Shown here: one piece after another, positions 26,287-35,678 of the stretch | Layout of the letters: every line of letters starts with the position of its first letter | Numbering within the stretch: position 1 is the stretch's first letter | Assembly: GCF_009910705.1 (NCBI RefSeq) | Contig: NZ_JAAAXJ010000002.1 | Location: 124,001 to 188,000, forward strand | Direction of reading: 5' to 3' | Source of the DNA: Microvirga arsenatis | GTDB lineage: Bacteria > Pseudomonadota > Alphaproteobacteria > Rhizobiales > Beijerinckiaceae | DNA: 64,000 nucleotides | The notes under the pieces: model-generated | Database searches by the model: none | The model's input: the letters and a program-made list of their open reading frames with translations, nothing else | Told to the model about the DNA's origin: nothing | Translations under genes and position numbers: made by a program

Positions 26287-27498
26287 ATGGTTCGCTCCGC
26301 CTTCCAGACGGCCAATGCCTCCGCCGACGCCGCCGCCGTGCTGCGGCGCCTCGGCTTTGCGATCCTGTTCTTCGCCGTGCCCCTGGCCGCGTTGTTCACC
26401 CGTCGCGCCCTCGTGGTCATGGCGCCGCTGGCGGTCATCCTCCTCGTCCTGGCCTCGGTGCTCGACGGCAACGCGCGGCATGCATGGGACAAGCTCTTGG
26501 CGCTCGCGACCTCGCGGGGCGGCATGGCGGGGCTGGTGCTGCTGTTCTGGGCCGCCCTCTCGCTCGTGTGGACGCCCTTCACGGCACAGGCCACGGAGCG
26601 TCTGCTCAACATCACGGGCATGATCCTCATGGGCCTGGGCGGCTATCTCGCCGTGCCGGAGCGGATGCGCTCGGCCAATCTCTACCTCCTGCCCGTCGGC
26701 CTGGGGCTTGCAGCCCTCATCGGCATTCCCCTGGCGCTCGAGGGCGGCAGCCGCTTCGATCCGGAAGGCCTGAGCCTGGAGCGCGGCATGCTCATGCTCG
26801 TGCTGCTGCTCTGGCCTGCGCTGGCCTGGCTCCATTCCCGCGGCAGGAACCTGGAGGCCATCGGCCTGGCGCTTGCCGTGGGCGTCGCCGCCCTTCTCAC
26901 CCGGGGCGGGCTGCCCCTCTACGGCCTCGTCGCCGGCGCCCTCGTCTTCGTGCTCACGGCCTACAGCCAGGCCCTCGGCGCCCGGCTCACCGGTCTCGTC
27001 ATGGCGGGCCTGCTGCTCCTGGCGCCAATCCTGCCCTTCCTCCTGAAGCCGCTGGCGTCGGGCCTCCTCGGCGCCAGGTCCCCGGTGACGGCGAGCCTCG
27101 AGGCATGGCGGCGGATCATCGTCAGCGAGCCGCTGCGGCTTCTCACGGGCCATGGGCTCGAGACGGCCCTGCGCGGCCGGTCCTTCGGCCTCGTGCCCCG
27201 GAATGCCCCTTCCACCCTCCTGTTCGAGGTCTGGTACGAGCTCGGTCTCGTCGGCGCGGTGGCGGGCAGCGTTCTGCTCTACCAGGCGGCCACCGGCATC
27301 AGGAGCCATCGCGCCAGCGTGGCGCCGGGCATCATGGCGGCCTTCGCCTGCGCCTACACCCTGGGCTGCCTCGGCATCGGCACCGCGCAGGTCTGGTGGT
27401 TCACGGCCCTCGTGGTCCTCGTGCTGATCTTCGTCGCCATCGAGCGCGGCCAGTTCCGCACCACGCGGCCCAAGGCGGTCTTCCGCAGGACGTTCTGA
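26287..27498 (+). CDS. O-antigen ligase-like membrane protein (Wzy_C type)
   Basis: A 403-residue protein with about ten to twelve hydrophobic segments. Near residues 275-330 a periplasmic loop carries RRIIVSEPLRLLTGHGLET and FEVWYELGLVGAVAG, the pattern of the Wzy_C/O-antigen ligase family, which joins or polymerises surface glycans. The family's usual His before the Leu-Glu motif is replaced here (RNAPSTLLFEVW), so activity is uncertain. The frame is open to 26008, but that part overlaps the remnant gene and is not membrane-like; ATG 26287 is preferred. No other glycan genes are adjacent. Confidence 0.72.
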   Translation: MVRSAFQTANASADAAAVLRRLGFAILFFAVPLAALFTRRALVVMAPLAVILLVLASVLDGNARHAWDKLLALATSRGGMAGLVLLFWAALSLVWTPFTAQATERLLNITGMILMGLGGYLAVPERMRSANLYLLPVGLGLAALIGIPLALEGGSRFDPEGLSLERGMLMLVLLLWPALAWLHSRGRNLEAIGLALAVGVAALLTRGGLPLYGLVAGALVFVLTAYSQALGARLTGLVMAGLLLLAPILPFLLKPLASGLLGARSPVTASLEAWRRIIVSEPLRLLTGHGLETALRGRSFGLVPRNAPSTLLFEVWYELGLVGAVAGSVLLYQAATGIRSHRASVAPGIMAAFACAYTLGCLGIGTAQVWWFTALVVLVLIFVAIERGQFRTTRPKAVFRRTF

Positions 27499-27591
27499 AC
27501 GCCTCCTCCCGGCTGCGCCGCGGCAGCGGTTGACGGAAGGGGCCTGCCTCTGCTTCGCTGGAGACTCAGGATTATTGTGTGAGGATTGTTC

Positions 27592-28761
27592 ATGCCCATC
27601 ATCAACCGCGTCGCCGACCTCGCCGAGGAAATCACCGCCTGGCGCCGCGACTTTCACGAAAACCCGGAGCTCCTGTTCGACGTGCATCGCACCGCCGGCA
27701 TCGTGGCGGAGAAGCTGAAGAGCTTCGGCTGCGACGAGGTCGTCACGGGCCTCGGGCGGACGGGCGTCGTCGGCGTCATCAAGGGCCGCTCGAACACGTC
27801 CGGCCGGGTCATCGGCCTGCGTGCCGACATGGACGCGCTTCCCATCGAGGAGGCGACGAACGTTCCCCACAAATCCAAGGTCCCCGGCAAGATGCATGCC
27901 TGCGGCCATGACGGGCATACCGCCATGCTTTTGGGCGCGGCGAAGTACCTGGCCGAGACGCGTAATTTCGACGGCACGGCGGTGGTGATCTTCCAGCCGG
28001 CGGAGGAAGGCGGCGGCGGCGGCAACGAGATGGTGAAGGATGGCCTCATGGAGCGCTTCGGCGTGCAGGAGGTCTACGGCATGCACAACATGCCGGGCAT
28101 TCCCGTCGGCCACTTCGCCATCCGCCCCGGCGCCATGATGGCGGCGGCCGACCGGTTCACCATCACCATCGAAGGCAAGGGCGGCCACGCGGCGCGTCCG
28201 CATGAATGCATCGATCCGGTGGTCATCTCCGCCCACGTGATCACGGCCCTGCAGACCATCGCCTCCCGCAACACCGATCCGCTCGAATCCGTGGTGGTGT
28301 CCGTCTGCACCGTGAAGGCGGGCGAGGCCTTCAACGTCATCCCGCAGACGGCGATGCTGCTCGGCACCGTGCGCACCCTCTCGCCGGAGGTTCGCGACCT
28401 CGCCGAGACCCGCATCCGCGCCATCGTCGAGAACGTCTGCGCCGCCTTCGGCGCGCAGGCCGAGGTCGAGTACGACCGCGGCTATCCGGTGACCATGAAC
28501 GATCCCGACAAGACCGAATTCCTGGCGAGCGTCGCACGCGCGGTGGCCGGCGAGAACGCGGTCGATACCACCGTTCCGCCTCTCATGGGCGCGGAGGATT
28601 TCTCCTACATGCTGGAGCAGCGGCCCGGCGCCTACATCTTCCTCGGCAACGGCGACACGGCCGGCGTCCATCACCCGGCCTACGACTTCAACGACGAGGC
28701 CAGCCCCTACGGCGTCTCCCTCTGGGCGAAGATCATCGAAACCGGCATGCCGGCGCGATGA
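27592..28761 (+). CDS. M20 family amidohydrolase (hippurate hydrolase-like)
   Basis: A 389-residue metallopeptidase-family hydrolase expected to cleave N-acyl amino acids. Metal-binding segments are MHACGHDGHTAMLLGAAKYL (about residues 101-120) and FQPAEEGGGGG (about 134-144), with GKGGHAARPHECIDP in the dimerisation domain and MGAEDFSYMLEQRPG near the C-terminus. The ATG at 27592 has GAGG eight bases ahead. It is alone, followed 30 bases later by a small unrelated gene. Substrate is not determined. Confidence 0.87.
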   Translation: MPIINRVADLAEEITAWRRDFHENPELLFDVHRTAGIVAEKLKSFGCDEVVTGLGRTGVVGVIKGRSNTSGRVIGLRADMDALPIEEATNVPHKSKVPGKMHACGHDGHTAMLLGAAKYLAETRNFDGTAVVIFQPAEEGGGGGNEMVKDGLMERFGVQEVYGMHNMPGIPVGHFAIRPGAMMAAADRFTITIEGKGGHAARPHECIDPVVISAHVITALQTIASRNTDPLESVVVSVCTVKAGEAFNVIPQTAMLLGTVRTLSPEVRDLAETRIRAIVENVCAAFGAQAEVEYDRGYPVTMNDPDKTEFLASVARAVAGENAVDTTVPPLMGAEDFSYMLEQRPGAYIFLGNGDTAGVHHPAYDFNDEASPYGVSLWAKIIETGMPAR

Positions 28762-28791
28762 GGGGCCAAGGCTTTTTCCTGAAGAGGGACT

Positions 28792-29202
28792 ATGCCTAGA
28801 AAGAAGACGTGGACCGAAAAGCTTGCGACAGGCTTCCCGAAAGTGGAGCCTGTCGACAAATCCTTTGCTGGCCTCAAGCTTGGTCAGATGATGCTGGTAG
28901 CAACGCCCCGCATCGTCAGGGATTACATCGCTGCCATTCCGCGCGGCCAGGCCCGCAGCATCGTGCAGATGCGTGACGACTTGGCGCGCGCTCACAAGGC
29001 GGAGGTCACCTGTCCCATGACCACCGGCATCTTCGTGCGGATCGCGTCCGAGGCAGCCCTGGAGGATCTTTCATCCGGCAAGACGTTGGATGAAATCACG
29101 CCCTTCTGGCGGATCGTCGACAGCAGGAGCCCCACCGCCAAGAAGCTCTCTTGCGGGCCGGACTTCATCGCTGCCCGAAGAGCGGCAGAAGGGCTCGACT
29201 GA
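28792..29202 (+). CDS. MGMT-like family protein, small
   Basis: A 136-residue protein. The segments TPRIVRDYIAAIPRGQARSI, TCPMTTGIFVRIASEAA and ITPFWRIVDSRSPTAKKL resemble a widespread small family annotated as methylguanine-methyltransferase-like, a winged-helix relative of the DNA-binding half of MGMT. The PCHR active-site motif is absent; CPMTTG takes its place, so alkyltransferase activity is not expected. The N-terminus is lysine-rich, and its coding sequence looks lower in G+C than its neighbours, which may indicate acquisition. Family assignment is from memory of the motif pattern. Confidence 0.6.
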   Translation: MPRKKTWTEKLATGFPKVEPVDKSFAGLKLGQMMLVATPRIVRDYIAAIPRGQARSIVQMRDDLARAHKAEVTCPMTTGIFVRIASEAALEDLSSGKTLDEITPFWRIVDSRSPTAKKLSCGPDFIAARRAAEGLD

Positions 29203-29211
29203 CGCCCTGCC

Positions 29212-30327
29212 CTAATCCTTGCTCGAACAGGCGAGCATGCCTTCGAGATCGATGTAGTGCCCGGCGCGGTCGCGCTTGGCGGCAAGATAGCTGACGTTCT
29301 CCGCCGTGGGGCGGCCCAGAACCCGATGATCCGAGATCACCTCGAGCCCGGCCCTGCTGAGGGCTGCGATCTTCTCGGGGTTGTTGGTCATCAGCCGGAC
29401 CTTGCCGACGCCGAGCTTCTTCAGCATCACGGCGGCGAAGTCGAACCGGCGCTGATCCGCCTCGAAGCCCAGAACCTCGTCCGCATCGTAGGTGTCGTAG
29501 CCTTGGGACTGGAGCTTGTAGGCGCGGATCTTGTTGGCGATCCCGTTCCCGCGCCCCTCCTGGTCGAGATAGAGCAGGATGCCGCCCTCATGGCCGGCCA
29601 TGAAGCGCACCGTCTCGCGCAGCTGGTCGCCGCAATCGCATTTCAGGCTGCCGAAGAGATCCCCGGTGAGGCACGCGGAATGCAGCCGCACGGCCACCGG
29701 CCCGGAGAGGTCCGGCCTGCCGACGACGATCGCCACCTGATCGCGCAGGCCCTCGCCGCCGCGGAACACCACGAACTCGCTGGAGGGCGCGCCCTCCAGC
29801 GGCACGGGCGCCCGGCTGACGATCGTCAGGTCGGCCGCCTTGGCGCTTCGATATCCGCGAACGGCCTCGCCCGGGACCCGCACGGGGGACGAATCGATCT
29901 CGATCCCCGGGGCCAGCGGCACCACGATCACGGCCGGCAGCACGAGAGAGAGGCGCGCCAGCTCCAGCGCCTCCTCGTCGAGCGCATCGGCGGGACGAAC
30001 CGGCGCGTCGATGCGGCCGTCGACCTTGAGCGCCAGCGTTTCCACGCGGCTGCGGTCGACTATTGGCAGGGCGATGCGTCCGGGCTGCTCCCGATCCAGC
30101 CCGAGGCGGCGGAGCCTGGCCGCCGGCAGCACCAGATGGGCATGCGCCCCGGCAACGGCGCCGATCCGGGCGCTCATGGCCTCGTCCAGGTCCTCGACTC
30201 CGACCACGAGCGCGCTGCCCTCGGCCCCGTCGATCACGACGGGACGGGCGCTGCGGAACTCCATGATCGCCCGCTCGACCAGGGTCGTGGCGGGATTGTC
30301 GGACAGGCTCAAGGTCAGGCGCATCAT
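29212..30327 (-). CDS. ribA: GTP cyclohydrolase II with N-terminal RibB-like region
   Basis: A 371-residue protein. The C-terminal half is RibA, which opens GTP in riboflavin synthesis. Zinc cysteines are in HSACLTGDLFGSLKCDCG (about residues 214-231), followed by YLDQEGRGNGIANKIRAY and LMTNNPEKIAAL. The N-terminal 170 residues have the length and position of a DHBP synthase (RibB) domain but lack its acidic EDEGD-type metal motif, so this part is probably inactive. ATG codons at 30327/30324 begin MRLTLSLSD; an open upstream extension is Cys/Arg-rich and unlikely. The neighbouring genes are unrelated to flavin synthesis. Confidence 0.85.
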   Translation of the reverse strand: MMRLTLSLSDNPATTLVERAIMEFRSARPVVIDGAEGSALVVGVEDLDEAMSARIGAVAGAHAHLVLPAARLRRLGLDREQPGRIALPIVDRSRVETLALKVDGRIDAPVRPADALDEEALELARLSLVLPAVIVVPLAPGIEIDSSPVRVPGEAVRGYRSAKAADLTIVSRAPVPLEGAPSSEFVVFRGGEGLRDQVAIVVGRPDLSGPVAVRLHSACLTGDLFGSLKCDCGDQLRETVRFMAGHEGGILLYLDQEGRGNGIANKIRAYKLQSQGYDTYDADEVLGFEADQRRFDFAAVMLKKLGVGKVRLMTNNPEKIAALSRAGLEVISDHRVLGRPTAENVSYLAAKRDRAGHYIDLEGMLACSSKD

Positions 30328-30583
30328 CGAAAACTCGGGCAAACAGCCTCGCATCCGGCAAGAAGAGCATGGGCCATGGAAGCGCAGGCTCAAAAAGCCA
30401 CGCTTCGGGACCGACCGCACCCTAGCACAGGCAGGGCCCGATCCCTAATGCCAGAGATGTGACATCTGCCATGCCGCATCAACAGGGCGCGGTGCAAAGG
30501 CAGCTTGGCTCGACGGCATAGTCGGTCCGCGCTATCTGTCCGCCTCCACCAGCCCCGCTTCCGCAGAACAACCGGACGATCCC

Positions 30584-31537
30584 ATGCTCCTTCCCCGGAT
30601 CCTCGCCCTCGGCTTCCTCGGCCTTGCCGCTCCCGCCGGCGCTGCCACCCTCGACGGGCTGGCGGTCGAGGTGACGAACACCAGCGAGCCCGTGCTCTGC
30701 GCGGAGAAGGACAACGTGGCGGTCAACTTCGCCTCGCCCGAGGTGCGGCATTTCCAGATCGAGGCCGTGCATCCGGCTTACATGGGCACCCTGCGCCAGG
30801 ACCGATGGGAGCCGGACTGGACCGCCTGCGAGGACATCTCGGAGGAGACCTCCGCCAAGCCGCACCCCACCATGACCAACCTCTACGAGGACGGGAACGT
30901 GCGGATCATGGGCCTGTCCTTCACCGAGTTCTGGCGCCCGAGCGACGTGACGGTGACCATCGGCACCAGAGTGGAGCGCAACATCCACCTCCTGCAGCTG
31001 CTGAAGAAGCGGGGCGACAAGGCCATCGAAGTGCTCGTGATCTATCCGGGCGACGGCTACTGGCGCATCAAGCCGCTGCCGCCCGAGCACCTGGACTGGA
31101 CCTCCTACGGTTCCTCCTTCCTGGTCGGCCCGGTGGAGTTCGACCAGCGTCCCGTGGTGAACCTGAAGGACGTGGCCTTCGACCCGAAGGCCATGACCTT
31201 CACGCTCACCCTCGCCAGGGGCGGCACGGCCAGCGTCGTGGTCAAGGCCCTCAACGAGGAGCGCCAGACCCTGGACGTGACCTTTGATCGAGCCATCTCC
31301 GGCCTGCCCTTCGCAGGCCTGCGGTCCATGTACGTGACCGAGTTCAACGCGGACGTAGCGCGGATCGCCGTGCGGGAGGAAGGCGCCCGCTCCTGGCGCG
31401 AGGAGCCGATCATGAACTTTCAGGGCGGCAGGGCGACGGATGCCTGGATGGGCCGCCTCGTCCCCTCCCGCCACAACACCAGCGCGCCGGACATGATGTT
31501 CAACCGTTTCCGCGCGGCGCCGGCGCCTTCGCGCTGA
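30584..31537 (+). CDS. Secreted protein of unknown function
   Basis: A 317-residue protein with a clear signal peptide (about residues 1-20, ending APAGAA). The mature part is acidic and beta-rich in appearance, with three Trp-containing segments (RWEPDWTACEDI, LSFTEFWRPSDVTVTIG, LDWTSYGSSFLVGPVEFDQ). No catalytic motif or known domain was recognised. Only two cysteines in the mature part (about residues 39 and 85) could pair. Its 3' end overlaps the convergent transporter gene by 38 bases. Confidence 0.7.
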   Translation: MLLPRILALGFLGLAAPAGAATLDGLAVEVTNTSEPVLCAEKDNVAVNFASPEVRHFQIEAVHPAYMGTLRQDRWEPDWTACEDISEETSAKPHPTMTNLYEDGNVRIMGLSFTEFWRPSDVTVTIGTRVERNIHLLQLLKKRGDKAIEVLVIYPGDGYWRIKPLPPEHLDWTSYGSSFLVGPVEFDQRPVVNLKDVAFDPKAMTFTLTLARGGTASVVVKALNEERQTLDVTFDRAISGLPFAGLRSMYVTEFNADVARIAVREEGARSWREEPIMNFQGGRATDAWMGRLVPSRHNTSAPDMMFNRFRAAPAPSR

Positions 31538-32459
31538 ACGGCCTGTTCAGCGCGGACACCGCGCGCCCGTCGATCAGGACGAGGCCCGCGCCGATCAGCG
31601 CCATGCCGGCGAAGTGCCTTGCGGCCAGCGTCTCGCCGAGAACGAGCACGCCGAGCAGGATCGCGCTGACCGGGATGAGGAAGGTGACGAGGCCCACATT
31701 GGTGGCCCCGGCCCGCGCGAGCAGCCGGAAGAAGATCAGATAGGCGAAGGCCGTGGAGACGAGGCCGAGGGCTGCCAGGGACAGGATCGCTCCCGTGCTC
31801 GGCATCGCCAGGGTCCAGGGCCGGTCGACGATCAGCGCCACCGGCAGCAGGAGCGCGCTCGACACCGTCACCTGCCCGGCCGCCGTCGCCAGAGGCGGAA
31901 TGCCCATTGTCTTGAAGCGCCGCCCGAAGACGCCGGAAAACCCATAGGACAGGGCAGCCCCCAGGATCGCCAGCTGCGCCAGGATACTGGCATCCCAGGA
32001 GGTGAGAGCAGCGGCACCGATCATCACAGCGACCCCCAGGAAGCCGACGACGACGCCCACCAGTTTCTGGCCCGTCAGACGTTCATCATCAGTGAAATAC
32101 TGGGCCACGATCACCGTGAAGAGCGGCGTGGTGGCATTGAGGATGGAGGCGAGGCCGCTGGCGATGTGCCCCTGTCCCCACACGATGAGGGTGAAGGGAA
32201 TGACGTTGTTGAGGATCGACATGCCGAGGAAGGCGGCCCAGGCCCGGCGGGTGCGCGGCAGGTCAACACCCATCAGCTTCAGCAGAAGAATCAGGGCCAG
32301 GGCTGCCGTCACCACCCGGATCGCCACGATGGTCAGCGGCGGCAGCTCGCGCACCGCGACGCCGATGAAGAGAAAGGATCCTCCCCAGACGATGGAGAGG
32401 ACGGCGAGCAGCGCCCAGTCGGACGCCGTCATGGTTTTTTGAATGGAGGCTTGTGTCAT
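31500..32459 (-). CDS. EamA/DMT superfamily transporter
   Basis: A 319-residue inner-membrane protein with ten hydrophobic helices in two EamA repeats (about residues 10-140 and 150-295). The opening WALLAVLSIVWGGSFLFIGVAV and the second-repeat FLIPVSAILLGVLVLGE are typical of the drug/metabolite exporter family. The ATG at 32459 is used; a TTG five codons upstream is possible. Cargo cannot be predicted. Confidence 0.88.
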   Translation of the reverse strand: MTQASIQKTMTASDWALLAVLSIVWGGSFLFIGVAVRELPPLTIVAIRVVTAALALILLLKLMGVDLPRTRRAWAAFLGMSILNNVIPFTLIVWGQGHIASGLASILNATTPLFTVIVAQYFTDDERLTGQKLVGVVVGFLGVAVMIGAAALTSWDASILAQLAILGAALSYGFSGVFGRRFKTMGIPPLATAAGQVTVSSALLLPVALIVDRPWTLAMPSTGAILSLAALGLVSTAFAYLIFFRLLARAGATNVGLVTFLIPVSAILLGVLVLGETLAARHFAGMALIGAGLVLIDGRAVSALNRPFSAKAPAPRGNG

Positions 32460-32526
32460 GTCCGCGCTTTTCAACTGCGTTCAGGGACATGCCACAGGGC
32501 CAGGGATGTGACGACCCGTTTCCTGC

Positions 32527-33276
32527 TTACGAGAAGTCGTACCATTCGCCCTTGTCGCGGCAGGCCAGCATGTCGCCCCTGCGTACGGTGCCCCCGCTCC
32601 TCCACTCGCGCAGGAACATGCGGCAGTCGAGGCCGCCGAACATCCGCTTGTCCATCGGCTTGAGGGTCACCTTCCCGGAGGCGCCGGTGGCCGGATTCTG
32701 CCACGCCACGCTGTTGCCCCCTCCCCCTTCGAGGATGGACAGCACCGCCTGAGCCTCCAGCGGGCGATCCGCGTCGGGCATGAGCTGCTCCGCCTTGCGC
32801 TGGGCCTCGGCCTTCGCCACGTCGGCGCTCGCCTGGGCTCGGGCACCAGCCAGTTGGCCTGCCAGCATGGCATTGCCCGCTCCCTGCGTGGCCAGGTGGA
32901 AGGCGGAGCCCGACAGGCTCATCCCGCCGGTCAGGGCGGCGTCGATCCCGGCCTGGGCGGCCGAACGCGCCATCTTGGCCGATTGCTTGGCCATGGTAGC
33001 CGCGATCTGCCGGTCGAGCGGAGCCATGTAGTCCGGGCCCGATGTCTTGCCGGCGGCGACGTCCTTCAGGCGCACGGCGATGGCGCTGAAATCGACACGA
33101 GAGGCTCCCGACGCCGTCTCGGCGGCATCGGCCACATCCATGGCTGCCCCTGAAATGCCGGTCGGATCCAGGGCCGCCGCAACTCCGCCGGCGACCGACC
33201 CTGCCCCCGTCTGATTGCAGGCGGCCAGGGCGAGGCCCAGCAGGACGGCACCGAACCCCATGGAGAAACTGCGCAT
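32527..33276 (-). CDS. Outer-membrane-type lipoprotein, unknown function
   Basis: A 249-residue protein with a lipoprotein signal (lipobox LALAAC, Cys20). The middle (about residues 85-165) is Ala/Gln/Met-rich and probably helical or coiled. The C-terminus (NSVAWQNPATGASGKVTLKP, then CRMFLREW and GGTVRRGDMLACR) resembles the surface-antigen type domain seen in some alphaproteobacterial lipoproteins. Two C-terminal cysteines could form a disulfide. Monocistronic by spacing. Confidence 0.75.
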   Translation of the reverse strand: MRSFSMGFGAVLLGLALAACNQTGAGSVAGGVAAALDPTGISGAAMDVADAAETASGASRVDFSAIAVRLKDVAAGKTSGPDYMAPLDRQIAATMAKQSAKMARSAAQAGIDAALTGGMSLSGSAFHLATQGAGNAMLAGQLAGARAQASADVAKAEAQRKAEQLMPDADRPLEAQAVLSILEGGGGNSVAWQNPATGASGKVTLKPMDKRMFGGLDCRMFLREWRSGGTVRRGDMLACRDKGEWYDFS

Positions 33277-33544
33277 GATTCCCTCCCATCGCTTGACGAT
33301 ATTTCGTATCCAAAACGGGAGGGCGAGGAAAGAGAGGATGTCGCCTGATCCGGTGCGGCTTTCGGAAAGATTCGATTTACGATGATAGGAGGGAATTCAC
33401 CGCCTTTACCTCTCCTTCACGGCTGCCGGGCAAACCTGCGGGTCCCGATCCCATCCCGCGTTGCGTCAGGCCATGAACCCACAGCTGTCCCGCGAATCGT
33501 CCGTCAGCATCCGTCAGCAGGTGGTGAGATCGAGCTTCTGCATC

Positions 33545-33724
33545 ATGCCTCACGCGCCCCGGGATTCCCGGAACGGGAGCTTCATCTTCGGCCGCTCGGA
33601 CTCGCGCTACCGCCCCCTGCTCAACCAGGAGGAGCGGGACCGGCTGCACATCTGGGCCATGATCGTGGCCCTCTCGACCTCGGCCGCGGGCACGACCCTG
33701 CTGCTGACCGCCTTCCTGCACTAG
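33545..33724 (+). CDS. Small membrane protein, 59 aa
   Basis: A short frame encoding a polar N-terminal half (RNGSFIFGRSDSRYRPLLNQEE) and one C-terminal transmembrane helix (IWAMIVALSTSAAGTTLLLTAFL, residues about 35-57). ATG 33545 gives the compact form; starts at 33461 or 33473 would add up to 28 unconserved residues. It ends one base before the convergent SLC13 gene. No family recognised; moderate evidence only. Confidence 0.5.
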   Translation: MPHAPRDSRNGSFIFGRSDSRYRPLLNQEERDRLHIWAMIVALSTSAAGTTLLLTAFLH

Positions 33725-33725
33725 G

Positions 33726-35504
33726 TCAGTTCAGCGGCCAGAACAGCATGATGAGCGGAATGCCGATCACCACCACCAGGATCGACAGCGGCAGCCCGAG
33801 GCGCCAGTAATCGCCGAAGCGATAGCCGCCCGGCCCCATGACCAGGGTGTTGCACTGGTGCCCGATGGGGGTGAGGAAGTCGCAGGCCGCGCCGATCGCC
33901 ACCGCCATCAGGAAGGCGTCCGGCCTGAAGCCGAGCTGGGTGGCGAAGCTCGCCGCGATAGGCGCCATCACCAGCACGGTTGCGGCATTGTTGAGGAACG
34001 GCGTGACGGCCATGGCGGCTACCATGATGAGCACGAGGGCACCCGTCGGCGGCAGCATGTTGGCGGCCGAGGAGAGCCAGCCGGCGATCAGGTCCGTTCC
34101 GCCGGTGGTGCGGATCGATTCGCTGACCGGGATCAGGGCGCCGAGCATGACGATGATCGGCCATTCGATGGTTTCATAGGCCTCGCGCAAGGAAAGGGAG
34201 CCGAACAGCACGAGCAGGACGCCGGCTCCGAAGAAGGCGATGGCCACCGGCAGGATGTTGAAGGCAACGATCACCATGGTGATGGCCAGAATGGCAGCGG
34301 GCATCAGGCTCCGGCGCGCGCTGCCGAGCCGGATTTCGCGTTCCGCCAGGGGTAGGCAGCCAAGATCCCGCAGGGTGTCGGGCAGCCGCTTGAGGTTGCC
34401 CTGGAGCACGATCACGTCGCCGGCCCTTAAGGTGATGGTGCGCAGGCGCTCCTTGAAGCGCTCGCCGCTGCGGCTCACCGCGATCAGGTTGACGCCGAAG
34501 CGCTCGTAGAGGCCGATGCGTTCCGCCGACAGCCCGGTCAGCACCGAATTCGGCCCGACGATGGCCTCGATGGCGCCGATCTCGTCCGTGGCCTCGTCCG
34601 TCTCCGGCTGGTGATGCTCGCGACTGAGCTTCAGCCCCGCCCGAACGACGGCGCTCTCGAGGGCATCGGACTCGCCCTCCAGCATCAGGACGTCGTTCTC
34701 GCGGATGGTGGCATCCGGAAGCGGGCTGGAACTGCGGGTCTCGTTGCGGATGATCGACGCGACCTTCACCTGGCCGTCGGCGAGCTTGTGCAGGTCCGCC
34801 ACCGTCTGACCGACCACGTCGGATTCCGCCGTCACGCGGGCCTCAGTGACGTAATCCTTGATGTCGAGGGCTGCATCGAGGGATGCGGCCCCTTTGCGTC
34901 CCTGCGGCAGCAGGCGATAGCCGAAGGCCAGGAAGACGACGCCCGCGAGCGCGATGCCGATCCCCACGGGGGTGAAGTCGAACATGCCGAAGGGTTGCCC
35001 CACCAGCTCCTCCCTGACCCGCGACACGATGATGTTGGGCGAGGTCCCCACCAGGGTGACGATGCCGCCGAGAAGCGAGCCGAAGGCCATCGGCATGAGG
35101 AAGCTGGAGGGCGGCGTGTTGGTGCGGCGGGCGATCTGGAACGCCACGGGGATCATCATGGCGAGCGCGCCGATGTTCTTCACGAAAGCGGAGAGCACGG
35201 TCACTACGCCTACCAAAACCACGATCTGGATCTGCGTGGTGCGCAGGTAAGGTCCGACGCGGTTGAGCCCCGCCTCGAGGATGCCGGACTTCGCTACGGC
35301 GGCGCTGACCAGGAGTGCGCTCGCCACGATGATGACGATGTCGTCGCTGAAGCCCTCGAAGGCCTTGTCGGCCGGAACGATGCCGACCAGCACCGCCGCG
35401 AGGAGCGACAAGACCGCGACCAGGTCGTAGCGGAACCGGCCCCAGACGAAAAGCGCCATCATCCCGGCGACGATGGCGAAAGAGAGCATTTGTTGGTGGG
35501 TCAT
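33726..35504 (-). CDS. SLC13/DASS-type anion transporter with two RCK_C domains
   Basis: A 592-residue inner-membrane carrier. Two blocks of helices (about residues 5-200 and 400-590) carry the family motifs GTSPNIIVSRV and TPFLNNAATVLVMAPIA, with the final GHQCNTLVMGPGGYRF. Between them lie two TrkA-C (RCK_C) regulatory domains (about residues 215-300 and 305-385). This is the layout of putative sodium-coupled sulfate/dicarboxylate transporters. The substrate is not shown; neighbours give no hint. Confidence 0.85.
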   Translation of the reverse strand: MTHQQMLSFAIVAGMMALFVWGRFRYDLVAVLSLLAAVLVGIVPADKAFEGFSDDIVIIVASALLVSAAVAKSGILEAGLNRVGPYLRTTQIQIVVLVGVVTVLSAFVKNIGALAMMIPVAFQIARRTNTPPSSFLMPMAFGSLLGGIVTLVGTSPNIIVSRVREELVGQPFGMFDFTPVGIGIALAGVVFLAFGYRLLPQGRKGAASLDAALDIKDYVTEARVTAESDVVGQTVADLHKLADGQVKVASIIRNETRSSSPLPDATIRENDVLMLEGESDALESAVVRAGLKLSREHHQPETDEATDEIGAIEAIVGPNSVLTGLSAERIGLYERFGVNLIAVSRSGERFKERLRTITLRAGDVIVLQGNLKRLPDTLRDLGCLPLAEREIRLGSARRSLMPAAILAITMVIVAFNILPVAIAFFGAGVLLVLFGSLSLREAYETIEWPIIVMLGALIPVSESIRTTGGTDLIAGWLSSAANMLPPTGALVLIMVAAMAVTPFLNNAATVLVMAPIAASFATQLGFRPDAFLMAVAIGAACDFLTPIGHQCNTLVMGPGGYRFGDYWRLGLPLSILVVVIGIPLIMLFWPLN

Positions 35505-35678
35505 GGGAGCGCAAGCGAGAGGAACCGGAATCCTAACGCTTCACGCTCCCTTTGGTGCCGCGGTCGGGCATCGGGCCCGGAAGCGGAGGGCATTCTCGGG
35601 ATCGATCCGATGCCCGCCTTGATGAGCCTCGGATCGTCGGTTGCGGAAAGCCGGTGCCCGCTCGTTCCGCACGATGCG

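Noticed and set aside
26239-28995. Very long leftward frame of 918 codons
   Set aside because: It is antisense to two clear genes (O-antigen-ligase-like and M20 hydrolase); its product is Gly/Arg/His/Gln-rich with no domain, a usual result of high GC.
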